This document shows, in pieces, positions 51,260 through 58,074 of a stretch of 58,074 nucleotides of DNA (the stretch's first letter is position 1; every line of letters begins with the position of its first letter). The translations under genes and the position numbers were made by a program. The stretch is from positions 1 to 58,074 of the forward strand of contig WBUH01000022.1 in assembly GCA_008933805.1 (NCBI GenBank), in the 5' to 3' direction. The notes under the pieces were generated by a model that was given only the letters and a program-made list of their open reading frames with translations, was not told the DNA's origin and ran no database searches. Origin of the DNA: Bacteroidota bacterium (lineage in GTDB: Bacteria; Bacteroidota; Bacteroidia; UBA8524).

Positions 51260-54200
51260 TTATTGTTTGATAAACTTCACCGTTTTTCGGGTGTTTTCAT
51301 TCACCACTTCTACAAAGTACATTCCCGAAGCAAGCGGGGTAGTATCAAAGGTAAATTGGTTGTTGCCCATGGGTTGAGCACGGCCCACCAAAACGCCTTG
51401 TACACTTCGTATTAAAACAGTGGCATTGGCTATATTATCCACTTGTATAGTCAGCGTTTTGCTAACAGGGTTAGGCGATACGCTAATGCCTGTTTTTGTT
51501 GTGCTGCCGCCAATATCAGGCATTGCTTTAAACGCAGGGTAATTAAAGGCTTCTATTTCGTTGCCCTTGTTGTTATTGTTACCAATTGCCGGTAGTGCCA
51601 AGCAAAGCAAGGTTTGGGTAAAGTCTTTTACACTGGTTAACCAAGAGGTCTCTTGCACAAACGGAGGTGTAAAGTTTATAGCAGGATGAGAAACGGTATA
51701 AGGAGCAGGGTTTTGTACCACCTCGTGATGTGCGGAGAAGCAACCGAATAACAGGTAATGATTCTCAACAGGAAAAATATCTGCGTGGTGGTTAAACAAG
51801 GTAACACGGCCTGTAGGAATGTTATCAACGCTCACAGCGTATTCATCACCACCCAAGTCAGAAATGTTAAAACCGTTTAAAGGTGTACCGTCATTATCAA
51901 GAGATAACTGAACAGCATCCCTTACACCAAAGCCGTTGCGGCTTCCGGCTATCGCCAAACGGTAATCGCCCGTTTTGCAATCCATAATGTCAGTAATACC
52001 ATAGGCTTCTTGCACATTACCGGGCACATCAGCATCGTCGTAGGTATAGCTCCATTCGGGCACCATGTTCACGTCAAACTTCATGGCCAGCATTTCACCA
52101 ATGTTAAATGCGTTAGTATGCGAGTAGCCGCTAACTGCAAACCCGGGTTTGTTACGGTAATCAAGCGGGATAATGTTGGTAAAGGCATCAAACTTGCCGC
52201 TAAAATCATACACCTGAAAATTCATTGTTCCTCCGGCAGCTTCGTCAACCGTAAGCACAAAAGCATCGCGGCTGCTTCCGCTTCCCAATATTTCAACATG
52301 ACCCACTATGTGCAGCCTAGTTAATGGTCCTACCATGCCAAACGGATTTTCAATAATATCAGTAGGCATTTCTTGGGTACTTGGTGGTGTACCGGGCATA
52401 TCGTACAGCATACCGCCTCCCCATTTCATATTACCCATGCGGTCTACAGGCAATACAAATATTTGGGTTTCTTCGCCCTCTTTCACTTGCCCTGTTATTA
52501 CAAACTCATCAATTGCCGGTTTTGTAGCTGTTAATTGCTTTACTGCCGTAACGGTTAAATCAGTTACGCCCAACGGTACGCCGCCCACTAAAGGTGCAAT
52601 GGTGTATTTTTGGGTAAATACTACGTTACCGTATTTATCAAGCTCCATATACAAAACACCACATACAAAGCTGTTTAGCCAAGGCACAGTAGTACGTCTA
52701 ACTTTAAATGATGATACGCACACATAGCCTGAACCGTCTTTTATCTCTACAATCCTGCTGTCGTTTATTTCTAACGGATTGCCGCTTATAGGGTCGATGT
52801 ATTGATAAGCCCGGTTAAATGAAGTAGGACTGCCTCCCATACCGTTATATTGTTCTTTAATAACCAATGGAGACGGAACTGTGATGCCGCTGGACGGGGT
52901 GTTGTATTTAACACCTGCCATAATATGCCCCGAACCGCCGTAGTATCCTTCGATACCGTTGCCTATGCGAGAATCGTAGGTAAATAACTCGCCCAAAGCA
53001 ATGGTAGAGTACATTGAAATTACAGGGGGAGGGTTGGTAGAGGCATAAATTTGAGCCGGAATGGTAATTACACAACCTAAACTGTTGGTATACGTGTAAA
53101 GGAGGGTAAATAAGCCATCGCTTGGAGCAGTAAATGAATATACACCGCCGCTGAAGCTGACACCGGGACCTGAGAAGGTAGCACCCGGAGGAGGCGTGGG
53201 GAATACATAATCAGCAAGGTTATCAATTTTTGATATTTTGCTACACAAATCTCCCGATGGTGGTTGAAATACGGCTGCTGTAGTTGTTGGGGTTAATACT
53301 ACATCATCTAAAAACACATACGTATCAATTGAAGGGTGAAGGGAAGCGTTTGCAACTAAAAGACTCTGTAGAGTTTGGGTGCCAGTATACGTAAATTGTA
53401 ATGAAAAGAAATGCCATTGGTCGTCGTCAATTACAAGTGCCTCTGTAAGGTAATCGCCGTAGTTGAATGAAGGCAAGAAACCTACTCCAACAACGGGCCC
53501 TACATCGCCTCTGAACATCAATGTAGCATTTCCGTCCCATGTTACTATTGTGTTGCTTGACACTGCTCTTGCCCAAAAACTCAATGTGTAGGTTGTATTG
53601 GGTACAATAGGAGTGGAAAGCAAAGTTTGATGCGACTCAAACGCATATCCTGAAAAGCCAGCACCTGCCCACATTCCAACAAATTTATGGTTTCCTAGAG
53701 TTCCATTGTCCCAAGTATCAGCTGGAATAGGTCCAAACATACTTCCAGTTGGAACGGTAATATGAAAATTTGATGGTGGTACACACCCCCTTGCAAAATA
53801 ATCAGGAGACCAATCGATTCCGTCCCAACAATCAAGTGTTATAAAATCGTTCGGACAGCACGAATATTGTTGCCCACAATTGACGCCGCTTTCAAAGCCG
53901 CCGTTCATTACCATATTGCATGAGGTTGCCATACAGATACCATTGTGTATATAAACATATGCGTAGGTAATATTGCCCCTGTTGCCGGTAGTGGTATTTA
54001 CAGGGATGTAACGCAATAACGCAATCCCTGTTGAGCCGCCTGCGGTAAACGTTACAGTTGCTGAGCTGTTACCGTTGGTAAGACTCACAGTGCCCAAGCC
54101 GTTCATTACCTCAAGGCATTCAAATTCATCAGCATTGTAATCATTTCCCAATAAATCAATACCGTTTATGTTTACTGTACCACTGGTAGCTACAAAAAAG

Positions 54201-55546
54201 GTAAACGTACCACCGGTTGTAATACCGTCATTTACACCGGCAACATCTAGCCCTGCGCAAGCACTACCGCCATAGCTGTAATTATTGGCAGTGTACATAG
54301 TATTACCGTAGTAAGTGCCTACTTTGTAGCCGATATCACATAAAACACCCCTTTCTTCGGGCTTCAGGTAGCGTTTCATAAATGTAACCCCTGAGCCTGT
54401 TGCGTTCGACATACAGTAGTATTCATTATTAGGGTGAGGTGATGGAGAGCAGCATTGGTCTTCTAAGTGACTTAGGCTTGATGGCGGTTCAAAACAATCG
54501 GGGGTGTATACCGCTTGGTTCACAGCTCCCGCAAAAACTACCGCAGTGCTGCAGGTAGTGTTGTCTAGACTGCCGCTGTAAGGTATTGAGCTGCCGCAAG
54601 TAGCAGGATTGGGTGAAAGAAGTGTGCTTGCAGTAAGTGAGGGATTAAAGCTATAATCATACAAGCTGCAACCCGAAGTGGTGGTAACAAGGGGATTGGC
54701 TGATTGGTCTTGCAAATACAAATCATAGCGAGAGTAATAGTTAAACGCAGTACCGAATTTAGAATCACCGTTGTAATCAATCAGCGAGGCAAAACCCAAT
54801 GCGTGCGTGGCCTCGTGCAATGCTACGGTATAAAGGTCGTACAAACCTGATGAGGTAGGGTTGTTAAGGTCGGTATGCCAGTTGATAGACCAATTATTAA
54901 AGTTAAAGCCCAGTAAACCATGATAAAACACCCCCGAGCCAGTCGAGGTAGGCTGCGAGCTTTGTGAAATTAGAGGCGAGGTTACATTGGTGTAGCTATC
55001 GTACCCTGTGTTAATAGTTTTCCATATTTCGCCATCAATAATACCCGATGATGACGGGCTAATAGAAGGCGGAACATAAAATGAGCTGGCTACCCCAAGC
55101 ACCCCAGTGGAGTATGCCCCGGGTATAATGTTGTTAATGTCCCTCACCCAAATATTTACCTTGGTACTTGGGTTTACAGGAGTAATAAAATTTGATAAGT
55201 CGGTAAACAACTGGCACAGCACATTGCGGCGGGCAATATCAGTAGAAGAGCTTTGCTCAAAACCGCTGCCCAACTCAAAATACAAATCAAAATACCCTGC
55301 CGTACACAGTAGGGTAGCAGGGGTAATTGTGCTTTCAAGTCTGGTTTCGTTGCCGTTTTGGTTAGGTGCTACCACTTGAGTTCTGATACGGATATCGTTC
55401 AACTCATAGCTGTTGCCAAACCGGTCAAAAACCTTCTCAAAGGTTTTCCCCGGCGATAGGGTTACAGGTTGCTGCTCAGGCTGTGCCCATACCACAGTCC
55501 ATTGCATGGCAACCGTTAGCAGAAAAAGTAAAAGGTTTTTTTTCAT
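51260..55546 (-). CDS. Large T9SS-exported zinc metalloprotease
   Basis: A 1428-residue secreted protein. After a signal peptide (ends VVWAQ), residues of about 40-420 form a zincin-type protease with ALHEATHALGFAS (His244, Glu245, His248). The usual third ligand position of HExxHxxGxxH is Ser, so the third ligand must come from elsewhere, perhaps the FNYYSRYDLYLQD region. A jelly-roll module (about 545-775; NGGFESG start) probably binds carbohydrate. A long beta-rich region follows. The last 80 residues are a T9SS type A sorting domain (SVSPNPVSKTLTI, LASGMYFVEVVNENTRKTVKF). Alone in its transcript. Confidence 0.9.
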   Translation of the reverse strand: MKKNLLLFLLTVAMQWTVVWAQPEQQPVTLSPGKTFEKVFDRFGNSYELNDIRIRTQVVAPNQNGNETRLESTITPATLLCTAGYFDLYFELGSGFEQSSSTDIARRNVLCQLFTDLSNFITPVNPSTKVNIWVRDINNIIPGAYSTGVLGVASSFYVPPSISPSSSGIIDGEIWKTINTGYDSYTNVTSPLISQSSQPTSTGSGVFYHGLLGFNFNNWSINWHTDLNNPTSSGLYDLYTVALHEATHALGFASLIDYNGDSKFGTAFNYYSRYDLYLQDQSANPLVTTTSGCSLYDYSFNPSLTASTLLSPNPATCGSSIPYSGSLDNTTCSTAVVFAGAVNQAVYTPDCFEPPSSLSHLEDQCCSPSPHPNNEYYCMSNATGSGVTFMKRYLKPEERGVLCDIGYKVGTYYGNTMYTANNYSYGGSACAGLDVAGVNDGITTGGTFTFFVATSGTVNINGIDLLGNDYNADEFECLEVMNGLGTVSLTNGNSSATVTFTAGGSTGIALLRYIPVNTTTGNRGNITYAYVYIHNGICMATSCNMVMNGGFESGVNCGQQYSCCPNDFITLDCWDGIDWSPDYFARGCVPPSNFHITVPTGSMFGPIPADTWDNGTLGNHKFVGMWAGAGFSGYAFESHQTLLSTPIVPNTTYTLSFWARAVSSNTIVTWDGNATLMFRGDVGPVVGVGFLPSFNYGDYLTEALVIDDDQWHFFSLQFTYTGTQTLQSLLVANASLHPSIDTYVFLDDVVLTPTTTAAVFQPPSGDLCSKISKIDNLADYVFPTPPPGATFSGPGVSFSGGVYSFTAPSDGLFTLLYTYTNSLGCVITIPAQIYASTNPPPVISMYSTIALGELFTYDSRIGNGIEGYYGGSGHIMAGVKYNTPSSGITVPSPLVIKEQYNGMGGSPTSFNRAYQYIDPISGNPLEINDSRIVEIKDGSGYVCVSSFKVRRTTVPWLNSFVCGVLYMELDKYGNVVFTQKYTIAPLVGGVPLGVTDLTVTAVKQLTATKPAIDEFVITGQVKEGEETQIFVLPVDRMGNMKWGGGMLYDMPGTPPSTQEMPTDIIENPFGMVGPLTRLHIVGHVEILGSGSSRDAFVLTVDEAAGGTMNFQVYDFSGKFDAFTNIIPLDYRNKPGFAVSGYSHTNAFNIGEMLAMKFDVNMVPEWSYTYDDADVPGNVQEAYGITDIMDCKTGDYRLAIAGSRNGFGVRDAVQLSLDNDGTPLNGFNISDLGGDEYAVSVDNIPTGRVTLFNHHADIFPVENHYLLFGCFSAHHEVVQNPAPYTVSHPAINFTPPFVQETSWLTSVKDFTQTLLCLALPAIGNNNNKGNEIEAFNYPAFKAMPDIGGSTTKTGISVSPNPVSKTLTIQVDNIANATVLIRSVQGVLVGRAQPMGNNQFTFDTTPLASGMYFVEVVNENTRKTVKFIKQ

Positions 55547-55680
55547 AAATGATAGATTTTAAAGATGTGTAGACACAAGTAAACAATCATTCGGTACCGG
55601 AGCAATCACCAATGATTAAACAAGGCTTTTGAATGAGTAATTGCAGAAATGCGAGCGTAGATGCAGAATGCGTATAAAAC

Positions 55681-55710
55681 AAAAAAGCCGCGAACTGCGG
55701 CTTTTATTTT
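55681..55710 (-). terminator. Terminator of the (now truncated) tRNA gene
   Basis: The stem AAAGCCGC/GCGGCTTT with loop GAACT is followed on the minus strand by a T run. It directly follows the tRNA 3' fragment. Confidence 0.75.
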
Positions 55711-55712
55711 TT

Positions 55713-55734
55713 GCGGACCGAAGGGATTCGAACC
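55713..55734 (-). other. tRNA gene 3' fragment, likely attachment site of the integrated element
   Basis: On the minus strand GGTTCGAATCCC TTCGGTCCGC holds a complete T-loop (TTCGAAT) and the acceptor 3' strand CGGTCCG with discriminator base C73. No matching D arm, anticodon arm or 5' acceptor strand (CGGACCG, preceded by G) is found upstream. Discriminator C is typical of tRNA-His. The rest of the tRNA appears to be displaced by the element to the right. Confidence 0.75.
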
Positions 55735-55764
55735 ACTTGTCAAGTGTCTTACTCAACCGCTATG

Positions 55765-56244
55765 TTAGCGGGCGGCTAATTGCAACTGTACCCGTTTTTG
55801 TGCCCAATTTGGGTTAAGTACAGCGTAAGGAAAGCAATTAGCCGTCAACTTTCGTAAACCGCCCGGTATGGCTTGCGACAGGTTTAAAACAGCTTGCGTG
55901 AGGTCGGCAACTTGCTTTTCAAGCTCCATCGCTCTCCTTTTCCAATAACCCGCATCATCAGATAATGATTTAACAGCAGCCAAGTTGCTGTTTGTTGCAG
56001 TTTGTTGCTGAACGTTGGGCATTATCCCGCCAATAAAAATTTCACCCTCACCGGTTTCTAACCAAGTCGGGCTAACATTCAGCTTTTCGACAATAAGAGC
56101 CTTTGTTTTGTTGCTCAAAGTCGCGCCATTCTTGATTCCAGTAAAATAAGTTGGCGAAAGCCCTAAAAACCTTGCCAAATCCGTTTGGTTTAATTTGAGT
56201 TGCTCTAAAATCAAATTAATCATTTTATAATCAGATGATTGCAT
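55765..56244 (-). CDS. CI-like repressor: XRE helix-turn-helix with coiled coil
   Basis: A 159-residue regulator. The N-terminal part (about 8-70; LKLNQTDLARFLGLSPTYFTGIKNGATLSNKTKALIVEKLNVSPTWLETGEG) is an XRE-type DNA-binding domain with the PTWLxTGEG motif common in Bacteroidota phage repressors. A coiled coil follows (about 100-130; YWKRRAMELEKQVADLTQAV) and may make dimers. There is no S24 domain, so it is not self-cleaving. An in-frame ATG at 56223 is an alternative start. Its gene ends next to the tRNA fragment. A promoter and dyads lie upstream. Confidence 0.85.
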   Translation of the reverse strand: MQSSDYKMINLILEQLKLNQTDLARFLGLSPTYFTGIKNGATLSNKTKALIVEKLNVSPTWLETGEGEIFIGGIMPNVQQQTATNSNLAAVKSLSDDAGYWKRRAMELEKQVADLTQAVLNLSQAIPGGLRKLTANCFPYAVLNPNWAQKRVQLQLAAR

Positions 56245-56283
56245 AATAGTATAAAAAAAATGTTGTTGAAATTCGTTTTTTAT

Positions 56284-56357
56284 ATCAAATTTGATTTTTG
56301 TTTTGAAATTATGTTTTTGATTTCAAAACAAAGATATGTTATTTAAAACAACATATC
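56284..56357. promoter_or_regulatory. Operator region with three adjacent dyads
   Basis: Three perfect inverted repeats lie between the divergent repressor and early genes: the 12-base palindrome ATCAAATTTGAT (56284-56295); TTTGTTTTGAAAT (56297-56309) with its exact complement at 56320-56332; and GATATGTT (56333-56340) with its complement at 56350-56357. The middle and right dyads overlap the repressor promoter. Confidence 0.65.
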
Positions 56358-56360
56358 AAA
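56329..56360 (-). promoter_or_regulatory. Repressor promoter TTTG-N20-TATCTTTG
   Basis: On the minus strand TTTG (56360-56357) and TATCTTTG (56336-56329) are separated by 20 bases, directing transcription toward the repressor gene and overlapping the dyads. Confidence 0.65.
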
Positions 56361-56383
56361 ACGAAAAGCAACAATTAGCAATT

Positions 56384-56620
56384 ATGGAAAAAGTAACCTT
56401 TAGCGATTGGTGGGACAGTTTGCCCCGCAACAAAGTCGCAAAAACCCGAAAAGAAATCTTTGAATTGATTTTGTGGGAGGAAACTGACAACAACTATCAG
56501 CGTTTCATGGCGCGCAAGCGCGGCGAAGTGGAGTTTTCGGAACTCGAAAAGAAGGCAATTAGGGAATACACCGGAATTGCGGACTTAGTTTTTGAACCAG
56601 CTAAAGACTTAGTAGCATGA
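56384..56620 (+). CDS. Small element protein of unknown function
   Basis: A 78-residue protein (MEKVTFSDWWDSLPRNKVAKTR start), acidic and helical, with no known motif. The ATG at 56384 is preferred to one at 56336, because the earlier one lies in the repressor promoter and operator. Piece KTRKEIFELILWEETDNNYQRFMARKRG suggests a helical fold. It is the first of the co-directional early genes; its stop overlaps the next start by ATGA. Typical of phage early regions. Confidence 0.75.
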   Translation: MEKVTFSDWWDSLPRNKVAKTRKEIFELILWEETDNNYQRFMARKRGEVEFSELEKKAIREYTGIADLVFEPAKDLVA

Positions 56621-57072
56621 TACCGGCGTACAAAAAATATACACTTGATTGCCCGTGCTGTAATACGCAACACGAAGTAGTGCCCTCACACATGATGAGA
56701 ACAGGTGAGAATTACGGCACCGTTATTTGTTACGATACGCAAATGATAGTGGAGGTTAGAATAGCGGATTTTAACGACCCTAACTGCAAAACGATGCAGG
56801 CTATCTCGTATGAAAAAATACCAGATGGGTTAATCACTGAAGAGTACAAAGAAGCCAAAAGAGTCTATAAGGCAGGCCAAGCGGCAAAGAATCCAACTGT
56901 AAAACTTTACCTGTTAGCTATTTTAGGCTATTGTCAAATGCTGGCCAGCGGTTTGGTTGTTCTTTATTTCGCTGCAATGGGGGAAATATTTTGGCTTATG
57001 GCTTCACTATTAATTCTTTCGGGCTTCATTTATCGAGTTGCAAAAGCCCTTTCCATATACAAAAAACTTTAA
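56617..57072 (+). CDS. Small membrane protein with N-terminal Cys cluster
   Basis: A 151-residue protein. The N-terminus has LDCPCCNTQHE, a possible zinc-binding cluster, and the C-terminal half has two hydrophobic helices (about 98-119 and 123-143; LYLLAILGYCQMLASGLVVLYF and IFWLMASLLILSGFIY). So it is probably an inner-membrane protein with a cytoplasmic head. ATGA overlap with the previous gene shows translational coupling. I do not know the family. Possible roles in such elements include exclusion or regulation, but nothing in the sequence says which. Confidence 0.75.
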   Translation: MIPAYKKYTLDCPCCNTQHEVVPSHMMRTGENYGTVICYDTQMIVEVRIADFNDPNCKTMQAISYEKIPDGLITEEYKEAKRVYKAGQAAKNPTVKLYLLAILGYCQMLASGLVVLYFAAMGEIFWLMASLLILSGFIYRVAKALSIYKKL

Positions 57073-57076
57073 GCGA

Positions 57077-57319
57077 ATGGCAGAATTAACTACCCCGATA
57101 GCATTAGATGTACTTATCAACGAAACGCACAACGCGGCAGACCTCTTAAAGCACTACTTAGAACACGGAATACCGCAAGTGTCTGATTTGGGACAACCGG
57201 TCGGCGTGTATCACCTTGAAGGCGAAGAGCGCGAAGCGATGGAGCGAGAGTGCAACAAAGCCAAATCAATCATTCATTACCTGACCGAATACGAAAAACT
57301 TAAAACCGTAAAGAAATGA
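57077..57319 (+). CDS. Small element protein of unknown function
   Basis: An 80-residue soluble protein from the ATG at 57077 (MAELTTPIALDVLINETHNAADLLKHYLEHG start), mostly helical and acidic, with a basic C-terminus (KLKTVKK). A TTG 13 codons earlier would overlap the previous gene and is less likely. Its stop overlaps the next start by ATGA. Unrecognised. Confidence 0.75.
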   Translation: MAELTTPIALDVLINETHNAADLLKHYLEHGIPQVSDLGQPVGVYHLEGEEREAMERECNKAKSIIHYLTEYEKLKTVKK

Positions 57320-57561
57320 CAGAGAAATCATACTTTTTTCCTTCAGACTTTGAAAGCGGTAAAGGCACAATAGGCATAAGGTTAAACTTACTACCCCCCT
57401 CGTGTTCATTTAATGCACAAACCAGGCTGTTTGAACTTCAAATACATTCTATTGAGGCGGCTAAGGCAATACACTTTGAATTAAGCACGCGTATTGCCGA
57501 ATGGGAAAACCATAACGCCGCTTTAATTACCCCGCAAAACCAACAACCAAAATCAGAATAA
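57316..57561 (+). CDS. Small element protein of unknown function
   Basis: An 81-residue soluble protein (MTEKSYFFPSDFESGKGTIG start) with a Gly/Ser-rich N-terminal part and one predicted amphipathic helix (SIEAAKAIHFELSTRIAEWENHNAALI). It overlaps the previous gene by ATGA and is 2 bases from the next start, so the genes form one transcript. Unrecognised. Confidence 0.7.
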   Translation: MTEKSYFFPSDFESGKGTIGIRLNLLPPSCSFNAQTRLFELQIHSIEAAKAIHFELSTRIAEWENHNAALITPQNQQPKSE

Positions 57562-57563
57562 CA

Positions 57564-57803
57564 ATGAAAGAAGCAATCTTACAACACCTTAACCCCACCG
57601 GGACACTTCACCTGACCGACAGTCAAAAAAAGTGGCAAACCAAGGCAGAGATAAAAGAAGCCCTTAGCGCGCAAAAAATTGAAGTTGAGCCTTCAGAGTT
57701 TGATAAAGCTATCGCTGAACTTCTTGAAGAAGGTAAAATCAGAAAACGACTTCGCGAAGAAGGCAGGGTAGGCAGCCCGAACGAGTACACCGACACTTTG
57801 TAG
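57564..57803 (+). CDS. Small element protein, possibly winged-helix-like
   Basis: A 79-residue protein (MKEAILQHLNPTGTLHL start). The order of two helices and a short basic C-terminal hairpin (AEIKEALSAQ, EFDKAIAELLEEGKIRKRL, GRVGSPNEYTDTL) would suit a small winged-helix fold, which points to a possible DNA-binding role. This is a guess from the pattern. It is closely spaced with the preceding genes. Confidence 0.7.
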   Translation: MKEAILQHLNPTGTLHLTDSQKKWQTKAEIKEALSAQKIEVEPSEFDKAIAELLEEGKIRKRLREEGRVGSPNEYTDTL

Positions 57804-57822
57804 CACTAATAAATTAATAGCA

Positions 57823-57975
57823 ATGGAAACCAACAAAAAGCAATCATCCCGGCAAACAACACACATAGTGCTAATTGCGGTTGCCTGTTATTTAACTGCA
57901 ACGCACCTGCTTGGCGGGGCTGACCTGCTAAGTTACCTTATCAGTGAAGGATTAATGACACTGATGGGGGATTAA
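57823..57975 (+). CDS. Very small membrane protein of the element
   Basis: A 50-residue frame starting at ATG 57823 and ending at TAA 57973-57975, 19 bases after the previous stop. The N-terminus is basic (METNKKQSSRQTTH) and is followed by one hydrophobic helix (IVLIAVACYLTATHLL). Size and single helix resemble small phage membrane proteins. Support is only the clean frame and position. Confidence 0.5.
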   Translation: METNKKQSSRQTTHIVLIAVACYLTATHLLGGADLLSYLISEGLMTLMGD

Positions 57976-58012
57976 ACCCGCACCCGATAGCAATTATAAA
58001 TAGCACCCAAAT

Positions 58013-58033
58013 GGGGTCGGCAATACCGACCCC
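58013..58033. other. Perfect 8-bp hairpin before the last gene
   Basis: GGGGTCGG and CCGACCCC are separated by CAATA. There is no T run, so it is not a standard terminator; it could control the next message. Confidence 0.45.
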
Positions 58034-58054
58034 GCAAAGGGTGGAGCAAACCTT

Positions 58055-58074
58055 ATGGAACAGTATTTAAAAAC
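58055..58074 (+). CDS. Start of a further element gene, cut by the window edge
   Basis: An ATG at 58055 opens MEQYLK before the sequence ends, preceded by GGGTGGAG. Too short to judge. Confidence 0.25.

Larger units (their letters stand above)
55713..58074. mobile_element. Left edge of an integrated element (prophage or integrative element)
   Basis: From the truncated tRNA to the window end, the content changes from large envelope-protein genes to a CI-like repressor, a region with three adjacent dyads and at least five small co-directional genes, several overlapping by ATGA. This is the usual early region of a prophage or integrative element. No integrase, transposase or structural gene lies within the window, so the type cannot be decided. 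Confidence 0.7.

Noticed and set aside
55713-55790. A complete tRNA gene
   Set aside because: Only the T-loop and 3' acceptor strand fit. No 5' acceptor partner, D arm or anticodon arm pairs in the expected window, and the T stem fails at one position.
1-58074. CRISPR arrays, rRNA genes or riboswitches
   Set aside because: No spaced direct repeats, no rRNA-like stretches and no recognisable riboswitch before speB, thyA or the cysteine desulfurase gene were seen.

Overview
The window is chromosomal DNA from a member of the Bacteroidota. Several features agree on this: many exported proteins end in type IX secretion (T9SS) sorting domains, there are PKD-like repeat proteins of the gliding/adhesin type, a TonB-dependent receptor with a carboxypeptidase-regulatory N-terminal domain, and promoters with the Bacteroidota -7 element TAnnTTTG, some with a TTTG or TTG box 19-20 bases upstream. 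Several families seen mainly in this phylum are also present (DUF6728, Omp28-like, DUF2490). I cannot name the genus.

Layout. 1-10.9 kb: a partial adhesin-like protein, a prolyl oligopeptidase lipoprotein, a small membrane protein next to a membrane zinc peptidase, then a minus-strand block with an ECF sigma factor, an inner-membrane-anchored beta-barrel protein (likely its regulator) and three related lipoproteins. A T9SS-exported Omp28/thioredoxin-like protein and a small secreted protein follow. 11-20 kb: agmatinase and cysteine desulfurase, two tandem-duplicated secreted proteins of unknown function, MarC, thymidylate synthase, a LolC/E-type permease and a GNAT acetyltransferase. 20-28 kb: an AraC regulator divergent from a TonB-dependent receptor, TerC, DUF4145, DinB-like and DUF2007 proteins, and an NfeD-FloA membrane microdomain operon. 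28-34 kb: a LexA/CI-like regulator with its own dyad operator, a DEDDh exonuclease/GIY-YIG fusion, a VWA protein and the replicative helicase DnaB. 34-42 kb: a DUF2490 protein, a small inserted cassette flanked by copies of a gene end, a beta-CASP nuclease, MarR, TrhO, and a cytoplasmic PAS histidine kinase with a single-domain response regulator. 42-55.5 kb: large cell-surface proteins (a three-gene PKD-like operon, one T9SS type A protein and one 1428-residue T9SS metalloprotease), plus an unknown helical protein and a second CheY-like regulator.

55.7 kb to the end is the edge of an integrated element. It begins at a truncated 3' end of a tRNA gene, whose discriminator base suggests tRNA-His. 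It carries a CI-like repressor, an operator region with three adjacent dyads, and a run of small co-directional genes with ATGA overlaps. The element continues beyond the window.

The points most worth checking are the sigma/barrel/lipoprotein module, the putative autocleavable regulator with its nuclease, the cassette with duplicated gene ends at 34.8-35.4 kb, and the tRNA-bounded element. All functions are read from sequence motifs and family knowledge; no database search was run.
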